This document shows, in pieces, positions 54,557 to 63,706 of a DNA stretch of 64,000 nucleotides. The number at the start of each line of letters is the position of its first letter. The first letter of the stretch is position 1. Where the stretch lies: contig NZ_CP149787.1 in NCBI RefSeq assembly GCF_037914945.1, positions 1,798,001 through 1,862,000 on the forward strand, written 5' to 3'. The stretch comes from Haloterrigena sp. KLK7. Lineage in GTDB: Archaea > Halobacteriota > Halobacteria > Halobacteriales > Natrialbaceae. Both the position numbers and the translations under genes were made by a program. The notes under the pieces are model-generated. The model was not told where the DNA came from. It saw only the letters and a list, made by a program, of their open reading frames with translations, and searched no databases.

Positions 54557-54949
54557 CTATGGTTGAGTGATCGCTAACTTGTTTCTCCCGCGTAATGCAA
54601 TTACCGGTACACTCGCCTCGAGCACCCGGTCGCGCAGCGGGCGATCGTTCGTGACGACGTAGTCGACGACGTCCTCGCGGGCGAGTTCGACCAGCGCGTC
54701 GTCGGCGTACGACGCCTCCGTGTCGACGACGAGACAGCGCTCGGTCGCCAGATCGTGGCCGACGTTCGCGGCCGTTCCCTCCTCGCCGCCTTTCTCCGAG
54801 AGGCGACGGAGTTCTTCGAGGACGGCCTGCGGGGCCGTCGGCTCGAACGAATCGAGTAGCCGCTCGAGTTCGTCGAACAGCCGCACGTCGAGTTCGACGG
54901 GCATCATGAGCGCGCTCGTGTCGAGGGCGACCTGCGTCGGCGTAGCCAT
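54557..54949 (-). CDS. PIN-domain nuclease (Fcf1/Utp24-like)
   Basis: 130 residues. PIN acidic residues: D9 in VALDTSALMMP, glutamate in PQAVLEEL, and D in SYADDALVEL and YVVTNDRPL. This standalone archaeal PIN protein sits conserved between aIF2-gamma and rpoE', so it is probably an RNA-processing enzyme (ribosome biogenesis) rather than a toxin. No antitoxin is adjacent. Confidence 0.9.
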   Translation of the reverse strand: MATPTQVALDTSALMMPVELDVRLFDELERLLDSFEPTAPQAVLEELRRLSEKGGEEGTAANVGHDLATERCLVVDTEASYADDALVELAREDVVDYVVTNDRPLRDRVLEASVPVIALRGRNKLAITQP

Positions 54950-54978
54950 TCGTTATGGATGTCTCGTCGTCGGTCGTA

Positions 54979-56211
54979 TTATTCGGTGAGCGTTCCGAGT
55001 CCGATCAGCCGCCAGCGCGCGCCGATGCGGCGGTTGATCGCGATCTTCGCGCCCGGTTCGGCGGCGACGGGTCGCTTGAGGTTGACCTCGCACTCGCCCT
55101 CGCGGGCGCTGGTGACGGCGCCGACGGTCGTCGCCGTGCCGACGGTCATCATCAACGGTTCGCCGGTGCTGATCTCGTCGACCGTCTCGCCGCTCTCGGC
55201 GCCGACGACGCGCTCGAGGAGGTCGACGTCCATCGTAAAGGACTGCCAGGTCGGCGGGAGCGAGCCCGACGGACCGGCGAGTCGGCCGGCCAGCGCGTCG
55301 CCTTTCGTCAGCGAGGGATCGAGACCGGTTCCGACGCCGAGCAGGCCGCCCGGCGTGACGGTGTCGACGGTCTCTCCGCCGGCCTGCAGCGACCGAACCG
55401 TCGTCTCGATCGGCACGTACTCGGTCTGGCCGCCCTCCTCGACCTCGCGGCCGGGGCGGATCTCGATCTCGTCGCCGACCTCGAGTTGGCCCTGCACGAG
55501 GCTACCCCCGAGGACGCCGCCGGCGAGGTCCTTCGCGCTCGTCCCCGGCTTGTTGATGTCGAAGCTGCGGGCGACGTGCATCCGCGGATCCGCGTCGGGA
55601 TCCCGCTCTGGCGTGGGGATCTCCTCCTCGATGGCCTGAATCAGCAGATCGAGGTTGACCTCCTGCCCGGCCGAGACCGGAACGACGGGCGCGCCTTCGG
55701 CGACGGTTCCCTCGACGAACTCCTGGATCTCCTCGTAGTTCTGGCGGGCCTGATCGCCGCTGACGAGGTCGACCTTGTTCTGGGCGATGACGATGTTGTC
55801 GATCCCGATGATGTCGAGCGCCATCAGGTGCTCCTCGGTCTGGGGCTGCGGAACGGGCTCGTTGGCGCTGACCACCAACACGGCGCCGTCCATCAGCGAG
55901 GCGCCCGACAGCATCGTCGCCATCAGGGTCTCGTGACCAGGGGCGTCGACGAACGACACGGTCCGCAGCGGCTCGCTTTCGGAGCCGTCCGGACACTCCT
56001 CCTCGACGGTGTAACATTCGGGTTCCTCGAGTCCGTCACAGTAGCGGAACGTCGCGTCCGCGTAGCCCAGCCGGATGGAGATACCGCGTTTCATCTCCTC
56101 GCTGTGCTGGTCCGTCCACGACCCACTGAGTGCTTGCACCAGTGTCGTCTTGCCGTGGTCGACGTGACCGACGAGCCCGATGTTCACCTCCGGTTGTCCA
56201 TTTCCTTCCAT
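54979..56211 (-). CDS. eif2g: Translation initiation factor aIF2, gamma subunit
   Basis: 410 residues. GTPase motifs: [19 protein letters not shown] and AQNKVDL. A zinc-knuckle-like insert ([20 protein letters not shown]) and two OB-fold domains follow. It carries initiator Met-tRNA to the ribosome with alpha and beta subunits encoded elsewhere. It heads the operon with PIN, rpoE', spt4 and dephospho-CoA kinase, all spaced closely. A CTTTAT box lies about 40 bases upstream. Confidence 0.97.
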   Translation of the reverse strand: MEGNGQPEVNIGLVGHVDHGKTTLVQALSGSWTDQHSEEMKRGISIRLGYADATFRYCDGLEEPECYTVEEECPDGSESEPLRTVSFVDAPGHETLMATMLSGASLMDGAVLVVSANEPVPQPQTEEHLMALDIIGIDNIVIAQNKVDLVSGDQARQNYEEIQEFVEGTVAEGAPVVPVSAGQEVNLDLLIQAIEEEIPTPERDPDADPRMHVARSFDINKPGTSAKDLAGGVLGGSLVQGQLEVGDEIEIRPGREVEEGGQTEYVPIETTVRSLQAGGETVDTVTPGGLLGVGTGLDPSLTKGDALAGRLAGPSGSLPPTWQSFTMDVDLLERVVGAESGETVDEISTGEPLMMTVGTATTVGAVTSAREGECEVNLKRPVAAEPGAKIAINRRIGARWRLIGLGTLTE

Positions 56212-56456
56212 AAGACGATGAGTAATCTTGGCTGTAGCTTCCCCCGTGCGCTTGATAAAGGTTGCGAGCTATCCGCGTCCGAGAGGTCGATACCGGCGCG
56301 CCGGCATCGGCCGTTCGTCCACGGATACCCGACCGTCAGGAGACGCGTCGTGACCGACGGGCGCTGCGAGCGACAGACAGCGCTCGCGGGTCCCGGTCGT
56401 CGAATCTCGTTTCCTGCCACTCGCGCGGCGTCACCGCCGGTCGCGGTCCGTCGCCG

Positions 56457-56684
56457 TCAGCGAACGTCCTCGAGATCGACGACCGCCGACAGGTCCGCCG
56501 ATAGCCAGTGGGTGATCCGTTCCTCATCGGAACACTCCCGCGGCGTGATCGTACACCGGTCGGGACGGTTCCGGTAGCGAACGACGAGACATTCGAGCGG
56601 TCGTCGGTCGTCCGCCTCGTCTCCGGCACTGGCGAGTCGCTGTCCGATCGTGCGGTCGTCGTATCCGTTTGCGGATTCGCTCAT
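56457..56684 (-). CDS. DUF7511-type small protein
   Basis: 75 residues. The segment PLECLVVRYRNRPDRCTITP, then ERITHWLSADLSAVVDLED, matches the small DUF7511 family of haloarchaea, usually found as isolated genes. Function unknown. It lies upstream of aIF2-gamma on the same strand with a 245-base gap. Confidence 0.8.
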   Translation of the reverse strand: MSESANGYDDRTIGQRLASAGDEADDRRPLECLVVRYRNRPDRCTITPRECSDEERITHWLSADLSAVVDLEDVR

Positions 56685-57007
56685 GAATTGGGTGCCTCGG
56701 ATGGTCCGTACGCAATTGACCGTCGGAAACGCACAAAGCCGCTTCTAGTTGAGGTATTGAGTCCTCGGTAGCCGCTCGAGGTAGTCCGTACCGACCGGCT
56801 CGGGCGGATCGAACGTCGGCACCTCGGCTCGAATCGCTTCGGCGCGGTCGCTCTCTCGTTCGCAGCACCGTGCGCTCGATGCCGGAGACAGCCGAGACGG
56901 CCGAGACTGCCGTCTCGAGGTCGATTCAGCTGGACGAAAACGACAGGGTGGAGGTAGGGGTGGGGATGCGCGCAACGGGTGCTCCGTGCGGCTCGCCAGT
57001 CGCGCTC
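56685..57007. other. Gene-poor gap
   Basis: No complete gene is seen. A minus-strand frame closing at 56745 ends with a protein-like tail (VPTFDPPEPVGTDYLERLP) but has no start codon near that part and becomes Pro/Arg-rich shadow upstream. It could be the remnant of a decayed gene. Confidence 0.4.
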
Positions 57008-57154
57008 TCAGCGGGCCGGCTGGACCGGTCGGCGCTCGAGTAACGCTTCGGCGATGGCCTGCTTCCGGTGGCTGGTCAGCACGTGGGTGTAGACGTCGGT
57101 TTCGGACTCCCCCACGAACGTACAGAGTGGGCAGGTTTCGATCTGGTCGGGCAT
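57008..57154 (-). CDS. Zinc-finger micro-protein
   Basis: 48 residues from ATG 57154. One C-x2-C-x12-H-x4-H zinc site: C8-P-L-C11 and H24-x4-H29 (TCPLCTF, then YTHVLTSHRK), followed by a helix QAIAEALLERR. Such single-finger micro-proteins are frequent in haloarchaea and usually missed. DNA or protein binding is possible. Confidence 0.75.
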   Translation of the reverse strand: MPDQIETCPLCTFVGESETDVYTHVLTSHRKQAIAEALLERRPVQPAR

Positions 57155-57465
57155 CGCGCAAACCAACGTCGAATTGGCATAAGGCGATTTCTAGGAGCGG
57201 TATAGGACGGTTCCGGGGCGACTATAGCACTACTGTGTCGGGCCGACGAACCGACGGCTAGTCGGTCGGTCAATTCACCGGTAAACCGGCCGAAGAGAGC
57301 GTTCGTGAACTGCTCGCGGACGAAACCTCTCGTTGCGGCGCGGGTTCGGACAGTCGCTCGGCAGCGCCGCTGATACCCCTCGCGAGTCAGCACCTGAACT
57401 CGCCGGTGCTATAGTCCTCGACACGATTCGCCGTCGTCGGTGTTTCGGGTGTCCTTTCGAATCGT
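57155..57465. other. Gene-free stretch downstream of pstA
   Basis: No coding frame with protein-like composition. It holds ACGATTCG (57423-57430) and its inverted copy CGAATCGT (57458-57465), which abuts the pstA stop, possibly a transcript-end structure. pstB, expected here, is absent. Confidence 0.55.
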
Positions 57466-59103
57466 TCAGTCGTTTCTTTGGTACTTGTTGCGAAGCAGGA
57501 TCGCGGTGCCGTTCATCATCAGCAAGACGATGAGCAGGACGAGGACGCCGGCCGCCAAGACGCCGTGATAGAAGTCAGGCTTGGCCAACTTCGCCCACGA
57601 GTAGAGTTGCCGCGGCATCGCGCTGAACAGTCCGTAGAACGAAGTCGGCGAGATCCGAACGACTGCCGCGACGCCGACCATCAGCAGCGGCGCCGTCTCA
57701 CCGATCGCGCGACCGAACGCGAGGATCGTCCCGGTCAGAATACCGGGCATCGCTCGCGGTAAGACGACGCTGCGGGTCGTCTGCCACTTCGTCGCGCCCA
57801 TCCCGTAGGCCGCCTGCCGCTGGGAGTCGGGTACCGCTCGGATCGCCTCTTGGGCGGAGACGATGACGATCGGCAGAATGAGCAGTCCGACCGTCAGTCC
57901 GCCGACGATGACGATCCCGGGCCGGAACCCGCCCGAGTTGACGAATAGGACCAGGCCGAGCAGTCCGTAGACTACCGACGGCACGCCGGCGAGATTCGCG
58001 ATGTTGATCTCGATGAGTTCGACGACCGATCCGAGCAGTCCCTCGTTCGGCGCGTACTCCTCGAGGTAGATCGCGGCGCCGACGCCCACGGGAAACGCTG
58101 CGACGGCGACGACGATGATCATCATCACCGATCCCACGAGCGCGGGATAGATCCCCGCTTCCCGCGGGGTCGTGTTGTGAACGGAGGTCAGGAACTCCCA
58201 ATCGAGCCAGATGTCCGGCCCGGTGAACCCGACCGCGTCGACGACGACGGCGCATGCGACCGCACCCGCCGCGAGTACGACCGGCAGCGCGAGTCCGGAG
58301 ACGCCCTCACCGCGTCTGAACACTCCTTCGACGTACAATCCGACGGGGACGCCGACGACCGTGGTCAGCAGGAGCCACGTCGTCCACGAGACGCCGGCGA
58401 TCGGCCCGACGACGACGCCGAACGCGGCCGCGACGACCGTCGCGCCGCCGGCGATCAGGCCCGCGCGCTCGCTCTCGCGGGCGCTGCGGACGTACCAGCC
58501 GGTCGCCAGCGCGACCGGAACCACGAACGTTCCAAGCAGCGATAACGGCGCCGCCGGAAGGACCGGAAGCGACAGGAGCAGCGACCGGAGGCTCGGCACG
58601 AGTCCGGGGACTCCAACGAGCGTGAACACGACGGCGATCACGGTGATCGCGGCCCGCTCGAACGCGCCGGACTCTCGAACTCGATCGTGGAGTTCGAGCA
58701 CGCCGTACGCCACGAGCGCCGAGACCGTGAGGGCGAGCCACTCGTGCGGGCTGACGATGTGTCTGAAAACGATGCCGACGCCGCCGGCGAGCAGCGTCGC
58801 GGCGACCGGTAGTCCGACCGCCGTGTACGCGACTTCGCCCGCTCGCGGATCGAAGCGATAGTAGTAGATCGAGAGGGCGATCCCCGGGACCACGACGGTC
58901 GCGACGAGCGTCGCCCACCAGCTCGGATCGGCCGACGCCGGTTCGATCGCGTCGACCGCGACGTAGACGAGGAAAACGAACACGAGGAAGAGCGAGAGCA
59001 ACGTGGCGCCGAGGCAACTGGCTTTGAACAGCTGTCCGCGGAGCTGACTCACCTGTCCGTCCGCACCGAACCAGGCGCCCGTCGACTCGTCGGTCGTCGC
59101 CAT
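57466..59103 (-). CDS. pstA: Phosphate ABC transporter permease PstA with extended N-terminus
   Basis: 545 residues, about twice the usual PstA. The last about 270 residues are the permease: IYLEEYAPNEG, ANLAGVPSVVYGLLGL, and the ABC-contact EAA loop RQAAYGMGATKWQTTRSVVLP followed by GRAIGETAPLL. The first about 250 residues add seven or so membrane helices of unknown role. It forms the membrane channel with PstC. The ATG overlaps the stop of a 17-codon frame that itself overlaps the pstC stop. Confidence 0.94.
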   Translation of the reverse strand: MATTDESTGAWFGADGQVSQLRGQLFKASCLGATLLSLFLVFVFLVYVAVDAIEPASADPSWWATLVATVVVPGIALSIYYYRFDPRAGEVAYTAVGLPVAATLLAGGVGIVFRHIVSPHEWLALTVSALVAYGVLELHDRVRESGAFERAAITVIAVVFTLVGVPGLVPSLRSLLLSLPVLPAAPLSLLGTFVVPVALATGWYVRSARESERAGLIAGGATVVAAAFGVVVGPIAGVSWTTWLLLTTVVGVPVGLYVEGVFRRGEGVSGLALPVVLAAGAVACAVVVDAVGFTGPDIWLDWEFLTSVHNTTPREAGIYPALVGSVMMIIVVAVAAFPVGVGAAIYLEEYAPNEGLLGSVVELIEINIANLAGVPSVVYGLLGLVLFVNSGGFRPGIVIVGGLTVGLLILPIVIVSAQEAIRAVPDSQRQAAYGMGATKWQTTRSVVLPRAMPGILTGTILAFGRAIGETAPLLMVGVAAVVRISPTSFYGLFSAMPRQLYSWAKLAKPDFYHGVLAAGVLVLLIVLLMMNGTAILLRNKYQRND

Positions 59104-59156
59104 CAGCGGTTCACCTCCGTCGCGGTCGTGCCGTTCGCGGTGGTGGCTCGGTTCAT
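59103..59156 (-). CDS. 17-codon micro-ORF bridging pstC and pstA
   Basis: Encodes MNRATTANGTTATEVNR. Its ATG overlaps the pstC stop (ATGA) and its TGA overlaps the pstA start (TGATG). It carries ribosomes from one gene to the next and may serve only for translational coupling. The peptide itself is not recognised. Confidence 0.35.
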   Translation of the reverse strand: MNRATTANGTTATEVNR

Positions 59157-60094
59157 TGGTACTCCTCCCGGTAGCGTGCGGCGATGCGGTTGCTGAGTAG
59201 GTTCATGGTGAACGTGATCACGAACAGCGTTAGCCCGATCGCGAACATGGAGTAGTAGCCGGGGGTTCCGCCGGACAGGTCCGTCGTGACCGCCTGCACC
59301 ATGGCGGCGGTCATCGTCTGGCCGGAGTTGAAGAGATTCGCGAACGGGTTCGACGGGTCGAACATGCGCGCCATACTCCCGCCGGCGACGACGACGATCA
59401 TCGTCTCGCCGATCGCCCGCGAGAGCGCGAGGATGTACGACGAGAAGATTCCCGAGACCGACGCGGGGATGACGATCTTCGTCGTGACTTCGAACTTCGT
59501 GGCGCCGAGGCCGTACCCCGCCTGACGGAGCGAGTCCGGCACCGCGCTCATCGCGTCCTCGCTGATCGAGGAGACCATCGGAATTATCATGATCCCGACC
59601 ATGATCGACGCGGAGAGCAAGTTGAACAGGCTCACCCCGAGTCCCAACTGCTGGAGCCACGGCGTCAGGTAGACGAGCGCGAAGAATCCGTAGACGACGG
59701 TCGGAATCCCGGCGAGGATCTCGAGCGCCGGTTTCAGCACCGACCGCATCCGATCGCTGGCGTACTCGCTCAGATAGACCGCAGCGGCGGTGCCGATCGG
59801 TATCGCGACGAGCGCCGAGACGATCGTCACGGTGAGCGTGGCGCTCACCAGCGGTAGGATGCCGAGAATCGGGTTTTCGCCCCGCAGGACCCACCTCGTT
59901 CCGGTGAAGAACGAGAACGGGTCGTACATTCGAAAGAATTCGATGGTGTCGATCGCCAGTGTGACGATAATGCTGATCGTAACGAAAACTGTCAGTGCCG
60001 CACACCCGAATAACAGCCCGTGGTACAACCGTTCCTTTGCGTTCCGTGCGTTCGCCGATCGCGTCAGATCGGCTTCTATCGATGTCTCACTCAT
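59153..60094 (-). CDS. pstC: Phosphate ABC transporter permease PstC
   Basis: 313 residues, six membrane helices. AVYLSEYASDRMRSVL, LEILAGIPTVVYGFFALVY, EAA loop RQAGYGLGATKFEVTTKIVI and SRAIGETMIVVVAGG are typical. It pairs with PstA; ATP hydrolysis needs PstB, which is not in this window. It lies 46 bases downstream of pstS. Confidence 0.95.
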   Translation of the reverse strand: MSETSIEADLTRSANARNAKERLYHGLLFGCAALTVFVTISIIVTLAIDTIEFFRMYDPFSFFTGTRWVLRGENPILGILPLVSATLTVTIVSALVAIPIGTAAAVYLSEYASDRMRSVLKPALEILAGIPTVVYGFFALVYLTPWLQQLGLGVSLFNLLSASIMVGIMIIPMVSSISEDAMSAVPDSLRQAGYGLGATKFEVTTKIVIPASVSGIFSSYILALSRAIGETMIVVVAGGSMARMFDPSNPFANLFNSGQTMTAAMVQAVTTDLSGGTPGYYSMFAIGLTLFVITFTMNLLSNRIAARYREEYQ

Positions 60095-60140
60095 TTTCTG
60101 TTCGGTTTCCTCCTCCGGAAAATCGAATCGGTTGCTCGCG

Positions 60141-61103
60141 TTACTCGCCCGTCGCGTCTTCGAGCTTGCTCATGTTCTCGTCGACCATATCCTGGTTCGC
60201 CGGGACGTAGCCGACCTCGTCGGCGATCCAGTCAGCGCTCGAGTTCTCGAGGTAGAACTCGACGAAGTTATAGACCGGATCGCGATCGAGGGATTCCTCG
60301 GCGGGGTAGATGAACAGCGGTCGGGCCAGCGGATACGAACCCTCGCTGGCCGCCTGCAGACTCGGGGCGGTCGGATCGTCGCCCTCGCTCTCTGCGATCT
60401 CGAGGGCTTTGACGCGGTCCTCGTTTTCGGAGTAGTAGGCGTAGCCGAAGTATCCCATCGCGTACTGGCTGTCCTCGAGACCCTGAATGATGGTGTTGTC
60501 GTCCTCGGTGCCCTCGTACTCGGTTCGGTGACTGCCGCCGTTGACGTTCTCGGTGAACCAGTCGTAGGTCCCTGAGGTCGTGTCGGGGCCGTAGAGTTCG
60601 ATTTCTTCGTCGGGCCAGTCGGACTCGACGTCGGACCACGTGGTGACGCTGTCGTCGCTCCAGATCTGTGCCAGCTGGTCGAAGGTCATACTGTCGACCC
60701 AGTCGTTGTCGTTGCTGACAGCTACTGTGAGCGCGTCGCCACCGATGTGCATCTCGATCGGCGTGACGTCGTTCTCGGCACAGTGGTCCTCTTCCTCCGA
60801 CTTGATCTTGCGCGATGCGCCGTTGATGTCGGCGTCTCCGGGACAGAAGTGGTTCTCGAAGCCGCCACCGCTCCCGGTCGAGTCGACCGTGACGTTGACG
60901 TCCGAGTTCTCGTCCATAAACCGCTGGGCCATCTCGTCGGAGATCGGGAAGACGGTACTCGAACCCTTGACGATAACTTCACCGTTGTCGTTCCCGTCGC
61001 TCGTTTCACTGCACCCCGCAATAGCGGCCGTACCCATAGCACCGGTCGCGGCGATGAACTTCCGTCGCGATACTGCGTCGCGTCCGAACTGGTTGTCTGC
61101 CAT
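60141..61103 (-). CDS. pstS: Phosphate-binding lipoprotein PstS
   Basis: 320 residues from ATG 61103. Twin-arginine signal and lipobox: RRKFIAATGAMGTAAIAGCS. The mature protein binds phosphate via KGSSTVFPIS near the start, STGSGGGFENHFCPGDADIN, and GPDTTSGTYDWF. Strong promoter-like AT-rich sequence precedes it. The first gene of the pstSCA operon. Confidence 0.96.
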   Translation of the reverse strand: MADNQFGRDAVSRRKFIAATGAMGTAAIAGCSETSDGNDNGEVIVKGSSTVFPISDEMAQRFMDENSDVNVTVDSTGSGGGFENHFCPGDADINGASRKIKSEEEDHCAENDVTPIEMHIGGDALTVAVSNDNDWVDSMTFDQLAQIWSDDSVTTWSDVESDWPDEEIELYGPDTTSGTYDWFTENVNGGSHRTEYEGTEDDNTIIQGLEDSQYAMGYFGYAYYSENEDRVKALEIAESEGDDPTAPSLQAASEGSYPLARPLFIYPAEESLDRDPVYNFVEFYLENSSADWIADEVGYVPANQDMVDENMSKLEDATGE

Positions 61104-61123
61104 CACCAGAAGGCAGCCACAGT

Positions 61124-61133
61124 TCATAAAAAA
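61124..61133 (-). promoter_or_regulatory. TATA box of the pst operon
   Basis: On the minus strand CTTTTTTATG lies 21-30 nt upstream of the pstS ATG, predicting a leaderless mRNA. The AT-rich tract behind it (61141-61180, with two ATATAT words) may hold phosphate-response elements. Confidence 0.5.
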
Positions 61134-61389
61134 GCGATGCTATGACTAATATATATTCGTACGTAGTTATATATCTCGATATTGGCCAATCGGTACGTCA
61201 GTTGAATGCGGCACATATGGGTACTCCATGAGGCTGAAAAGGCCTATCTGGTTGTCTACCTTCACGACCAACATTCAGTCTAAATGTGTAACAGTTCTCC
61301 AACTACGGTCGAAATGAGAATTCTATATACCCGAGTCGGACCAGCGGTTCGGAACTGGTGTCGGATCGCACGGTACGATCCGGATTCGG

Positions 61390-61833
61390 CTACACGTCCT
61401 CGAGCTCGTCGAACAGCGCCGTTACCCGCCGTTCGACCTCGTCGCGGATCTCGCGGACTCGTTCGGACTCCTTCCCGCCGGGATCCTCGAGCGCCCAGTC
61501 GCGGACGTCGACGTCGTCGCCGACCGTGCCGACGTCGAGCGTCGAACAGCCCATGGTCGCGACGTAGTCACAGGACCGCAGTTCGTCGATCGCGATCTCT
61601 CGCGGGGTTCGGTCCGAGAGATCGAACCCGGCGTCGGCCATCGCCTCGAGAACGCCGTCGTGGACCGCGTCGGCGGGGTCGGTACCGCCGGTCAGGATCT
61701 CGACGCGGTCCTCGAGGCCGCGTTGCTCACGCTCGCGTTCGGCGAATGCGGTGGCCATCTGGGAGCGGCCGGCGTTGCGGACGCACACGAAGGCGATACG
61801 GATCGTGTCGGTGGAATCGCTGGTAGCTGACAT
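61390..61833 (-). CDS. arsC: Arsenate reductase, low-molecular-weight phosphatase type
   Basis: 147 residues. P-loop C-V-R-N-A-G-R-S (FVCVRNAGRSQMA) near residue 17 and the general-acid DWALEDPGG near residue 112. Thioredoxin-type ArsC enzymes of this fold reduce arsenate to arsenite; a further cysteine in TMGCSTLD may form the resolving disulfide. It is the last gene of arsR-acr3-arsC. A protein-tyrosine phosphatase is the alternative. Confidence 0.92.
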   Translation of the reverse strand: MSATSDSTDTIRIAFVCVRNAGRSQMATAFAEREREQRGLEDRVEILTGGTDPADAVHDGVLEAMADAGFDLSDRTPREIAIDELRSCDYVATMGCSTLDVGTVGDDVDVRDWALEDPGGKESERVREIRDEVERRVTALFDELEDV

Positions 61834-61851
61834 CGTTGGCGTGGGTAGTCG

Positions 61852-63012
61852 TTAGTCGTCGGTGGGCGTCTCTCGAGTCGATACGGTCGGTTCGCCGGCG
61901 TCGCTACTGCCCCAGTCCAGCCTCCGCTGGAAGGACAGCGCGACGTAGACCAGCGCGAGCAACACGGGGACCTCGATGAGCGGTCCGACGACGGTCGCGA
62001 AGGCGACGCCGGAGCCGACGCCGAAGACGGCGACCGCGACGGCGATCGCGAGCTCGAAGTTGTTCGAGGCCGCGGTGAAGCCGATGGCCGTCGTCGTCGA
62101 GTAGTCGGCGCCGACGCCCCGGCCCATGCCGAAGCTCACGAGGAACATGACGACGAAGTAGATCGTCAGCGGGACGGCGATCAGCAGGACGTCCGCCGGC
62201 GCGGCGACGATGTTCTCGCCCTGGGTGGCGAACATGACGACGACGGTGAACAGCAGCGCGACCAGCGTCAGGGGATCGATCGTCGGAACGAACTCCTCGT
62301 CGTACCACTCCTCGCCCTTCGCTCGAGTCCCGATGTAGCGGGTGAGGATGCCGCCCGCGAAGGGGACACCGAGGAAGATCGCGATGGCGTAGAACACCTG
62401 TTCGGGCGAGACGTTGAACGTCGTGATCTCGGCAGCGAGTGCGTCCATGCCGAGTACCGGCGGCAGGTACAGCGCGAAGAACCAGACGTAGACGCCGTAG
62501 GTGACGATCTGGAACAGGCTGTTGAACGCGACCAGTCCGGTCACGTACTCGGTCGATCCCTCCGCGAGTTCGTTCCAGACGAGCACCATGGCGATACATC
62601 GGGCCATCCCGATGAACACGAGCCCGAGGAAGTACTCGGGGCGCGCTGGGAGGCCGGGGACGAGTCCGCTGAAGAAGAACACCGCGAGCCCGAACATCAG
62701 CGTCGGGCCGATGAGCCAGTTCTGGACGAGGCTCAAACTGAGCACGCGCCAGTTGCGAAACACCGTCGGCAGCCGTCCGTAGTCGGCCTTCGCCAGCGGC
62801 GGGTACATCATGGCGACGAGCCCGATCTCCACGAGGTGCAGGTCCCGAATCGGCTCGGTCACCGACGGGGCGACGTGGCCGAGGCCGACGCCGACGGCCA
62901 TCGCGGCGAAGATCCAGACTGTCAGGTACTTATCGAGGACGTCCATCGACCGCGGGTCGCCGCAGGCCTCGCATCCGCAGTCCGGTCCGTGTTCGTGAGT
63001 CGCGTTACTCAT
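61852..63012 (-). CDS. acr3: Arsenite efflux transporter Acr3
   Basis: 386 residues, ten membrane helices. The essential cysteine is in GMARCIAMVLVWNELAEG. A His/Cys-rich cytoplasmic start (HEHGPDCGCEACGD) could bind metal. Exports arsenite made by ArsC. The start overlaps the arsR stop by eight bases, and arsC follows 18 bases after the stop, so the three are one unit. Confidence 0.95.
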   Translation of the reverse strand: MSNATHEHGPDCGCEACGDPRSMDVLDKYLTVWIFAAMAVGVGLGHVAPSVTEPIRDLHLVEIGLVAMMYPPLAKADYGRLPTVFRNWRVLSLSLVQNWLIGPTLMFGLAVFFFSGLVPGLPARPEYFLGLVFIGMARCIAMVLVWNELAEGSTEYVTGLVAFNSLFQIVTYGVYVWFFALYLPPVLGMDALAAEITTFNVSPEQVFYAIAIFLGVPFAGGILTRYIGTRAKGEEWYDEEFVPTIDPLTLVALLFTVVVMFATQGENIVAAPADVLLIAVPLTIYFVVMFLVSFGMGRGVGADYSTTTAIGFTAASNNFELAIAVAVAVFGVGSGVAFATVVGPLIEVPVLLALVYVALSFQRRLDWGSSDAGEPTVSTRETPTDD

Positions 63013-63448
63013 CGCTCACGCTCCCATTCTCGTCGCCTGTACTCCCCGCGGCCGCACCGCTGACGCTCCCCTCGAGGACCGTCACGAGCGCGACGGCGCG
63101 GTTGGTCGCCCGGTACTTCTTCCAGCGGCCGTCCTTCCGGCCGTCGACGAGTCCAGCGTCGACCAGATTCGAAAGGGCGTGGCTGAGCCCGCTCTCGCTG
63201 ACGTCGACGACCGCGTTGAGTTCGCAGACGCACAGTTCCTCCCCGGCGGCCGCGAGGACGCGAACGAGCGTATAGCGCGTCTCGTTGGCCAGCGCCGAGA
63301 GCACGTCCAGTTCGGTTTCGACTCGAGCCGTCCCGATCGTCTCCTCGAGCGCGTCGAGTTCGTCGAGGCGACACTCGAGGTCCTCGCTTCGGCACTCGCC
63401 GAGCTCGTCCTCGAGGTATCGCTGTAGTCGGTCCGTCGCTTGTGCCAT
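63005..63448 (-). CDS. arsR: ArsR family arsenic-responsive repressor
   Basis: 147 residues. Winged helix with ELCVCELNAVV then SESGLSHALSNL as recognition helix and KDGRWKKYRATNRAV as wing. The C-V-C pair corresponds to the ELCVCDLC metal site of type-1 ArsR, but the third Cys is Asn here. Two other cysteines near the N-terminus (GECRSEDLEC) could complete a site. It probably represses the ars operon via 63459-63474. Confidence 0.93.
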   Translation of the reverse strand: MAQATDRLQRYLEDELGECRSEDLECRLDELDALEETIGTARVETELDVLSALANETRYTLVRVLAAAGEELCVCELNAVVDVSESGLSHALSNLVDAGLVDGRKDGRWKKYRATNRAVALVTVLEGSVSGAAAGSTGDENGSVSDE

Positions 63449-63458
63449 CGCGAGACAC

Positions 63459-63474
63459 TTGAGCAGATGTTCAA
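63459..63474. promoter_or_regulatory. ArsR operator overlapping the promoter
   Basis: TTGAGCAGATGTTCAA, an imperfect 16-bp dyad (TTGAxCA/TGxTCAA) immediately upstream of arsR. A TATA-like CTAATT (minus strand, about 63474-63479) adjoins it, 26-31 nt before the ATG, so a bound repressor would block polymerase. The site is inferred from symmetry and position. Confidence 0.55.
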
Positions 63475-63706
63475 TTAGTCGTTTCGGTGATCGCGTTCCG
63501 GTAATTTCGGAGGATGAGTATACTATCCGTGACTACGGATCAGGTCTGGGATACCGACGTATCTATCCGGTGCGTACACTGACCACATCCAGGTACACCG
63601 ACGATATTAATTGAGGAGAAGCTAAATCAGAAGTGGTATCTGACGGCCACGCTTTCGAGGCGTCGGGCGGTCGAGTGGAAACGGCCCAGCGGCGGCACCG
63701 ATCGTC

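Noticed and set aside
54557-54949. VapC-type toxin of a toxin-antitoxin pair
   Set aside because: No antitoxin gene is adjacent, and the gene is embedded in a conserved translation/transcription operon, which favours an Fcf1-like housekeeping nuclease.
54955-56577. 540-codon plus-strand frame
   Set aside because: Antisense to aIF2-gamma, which has every GTPase motif intact.
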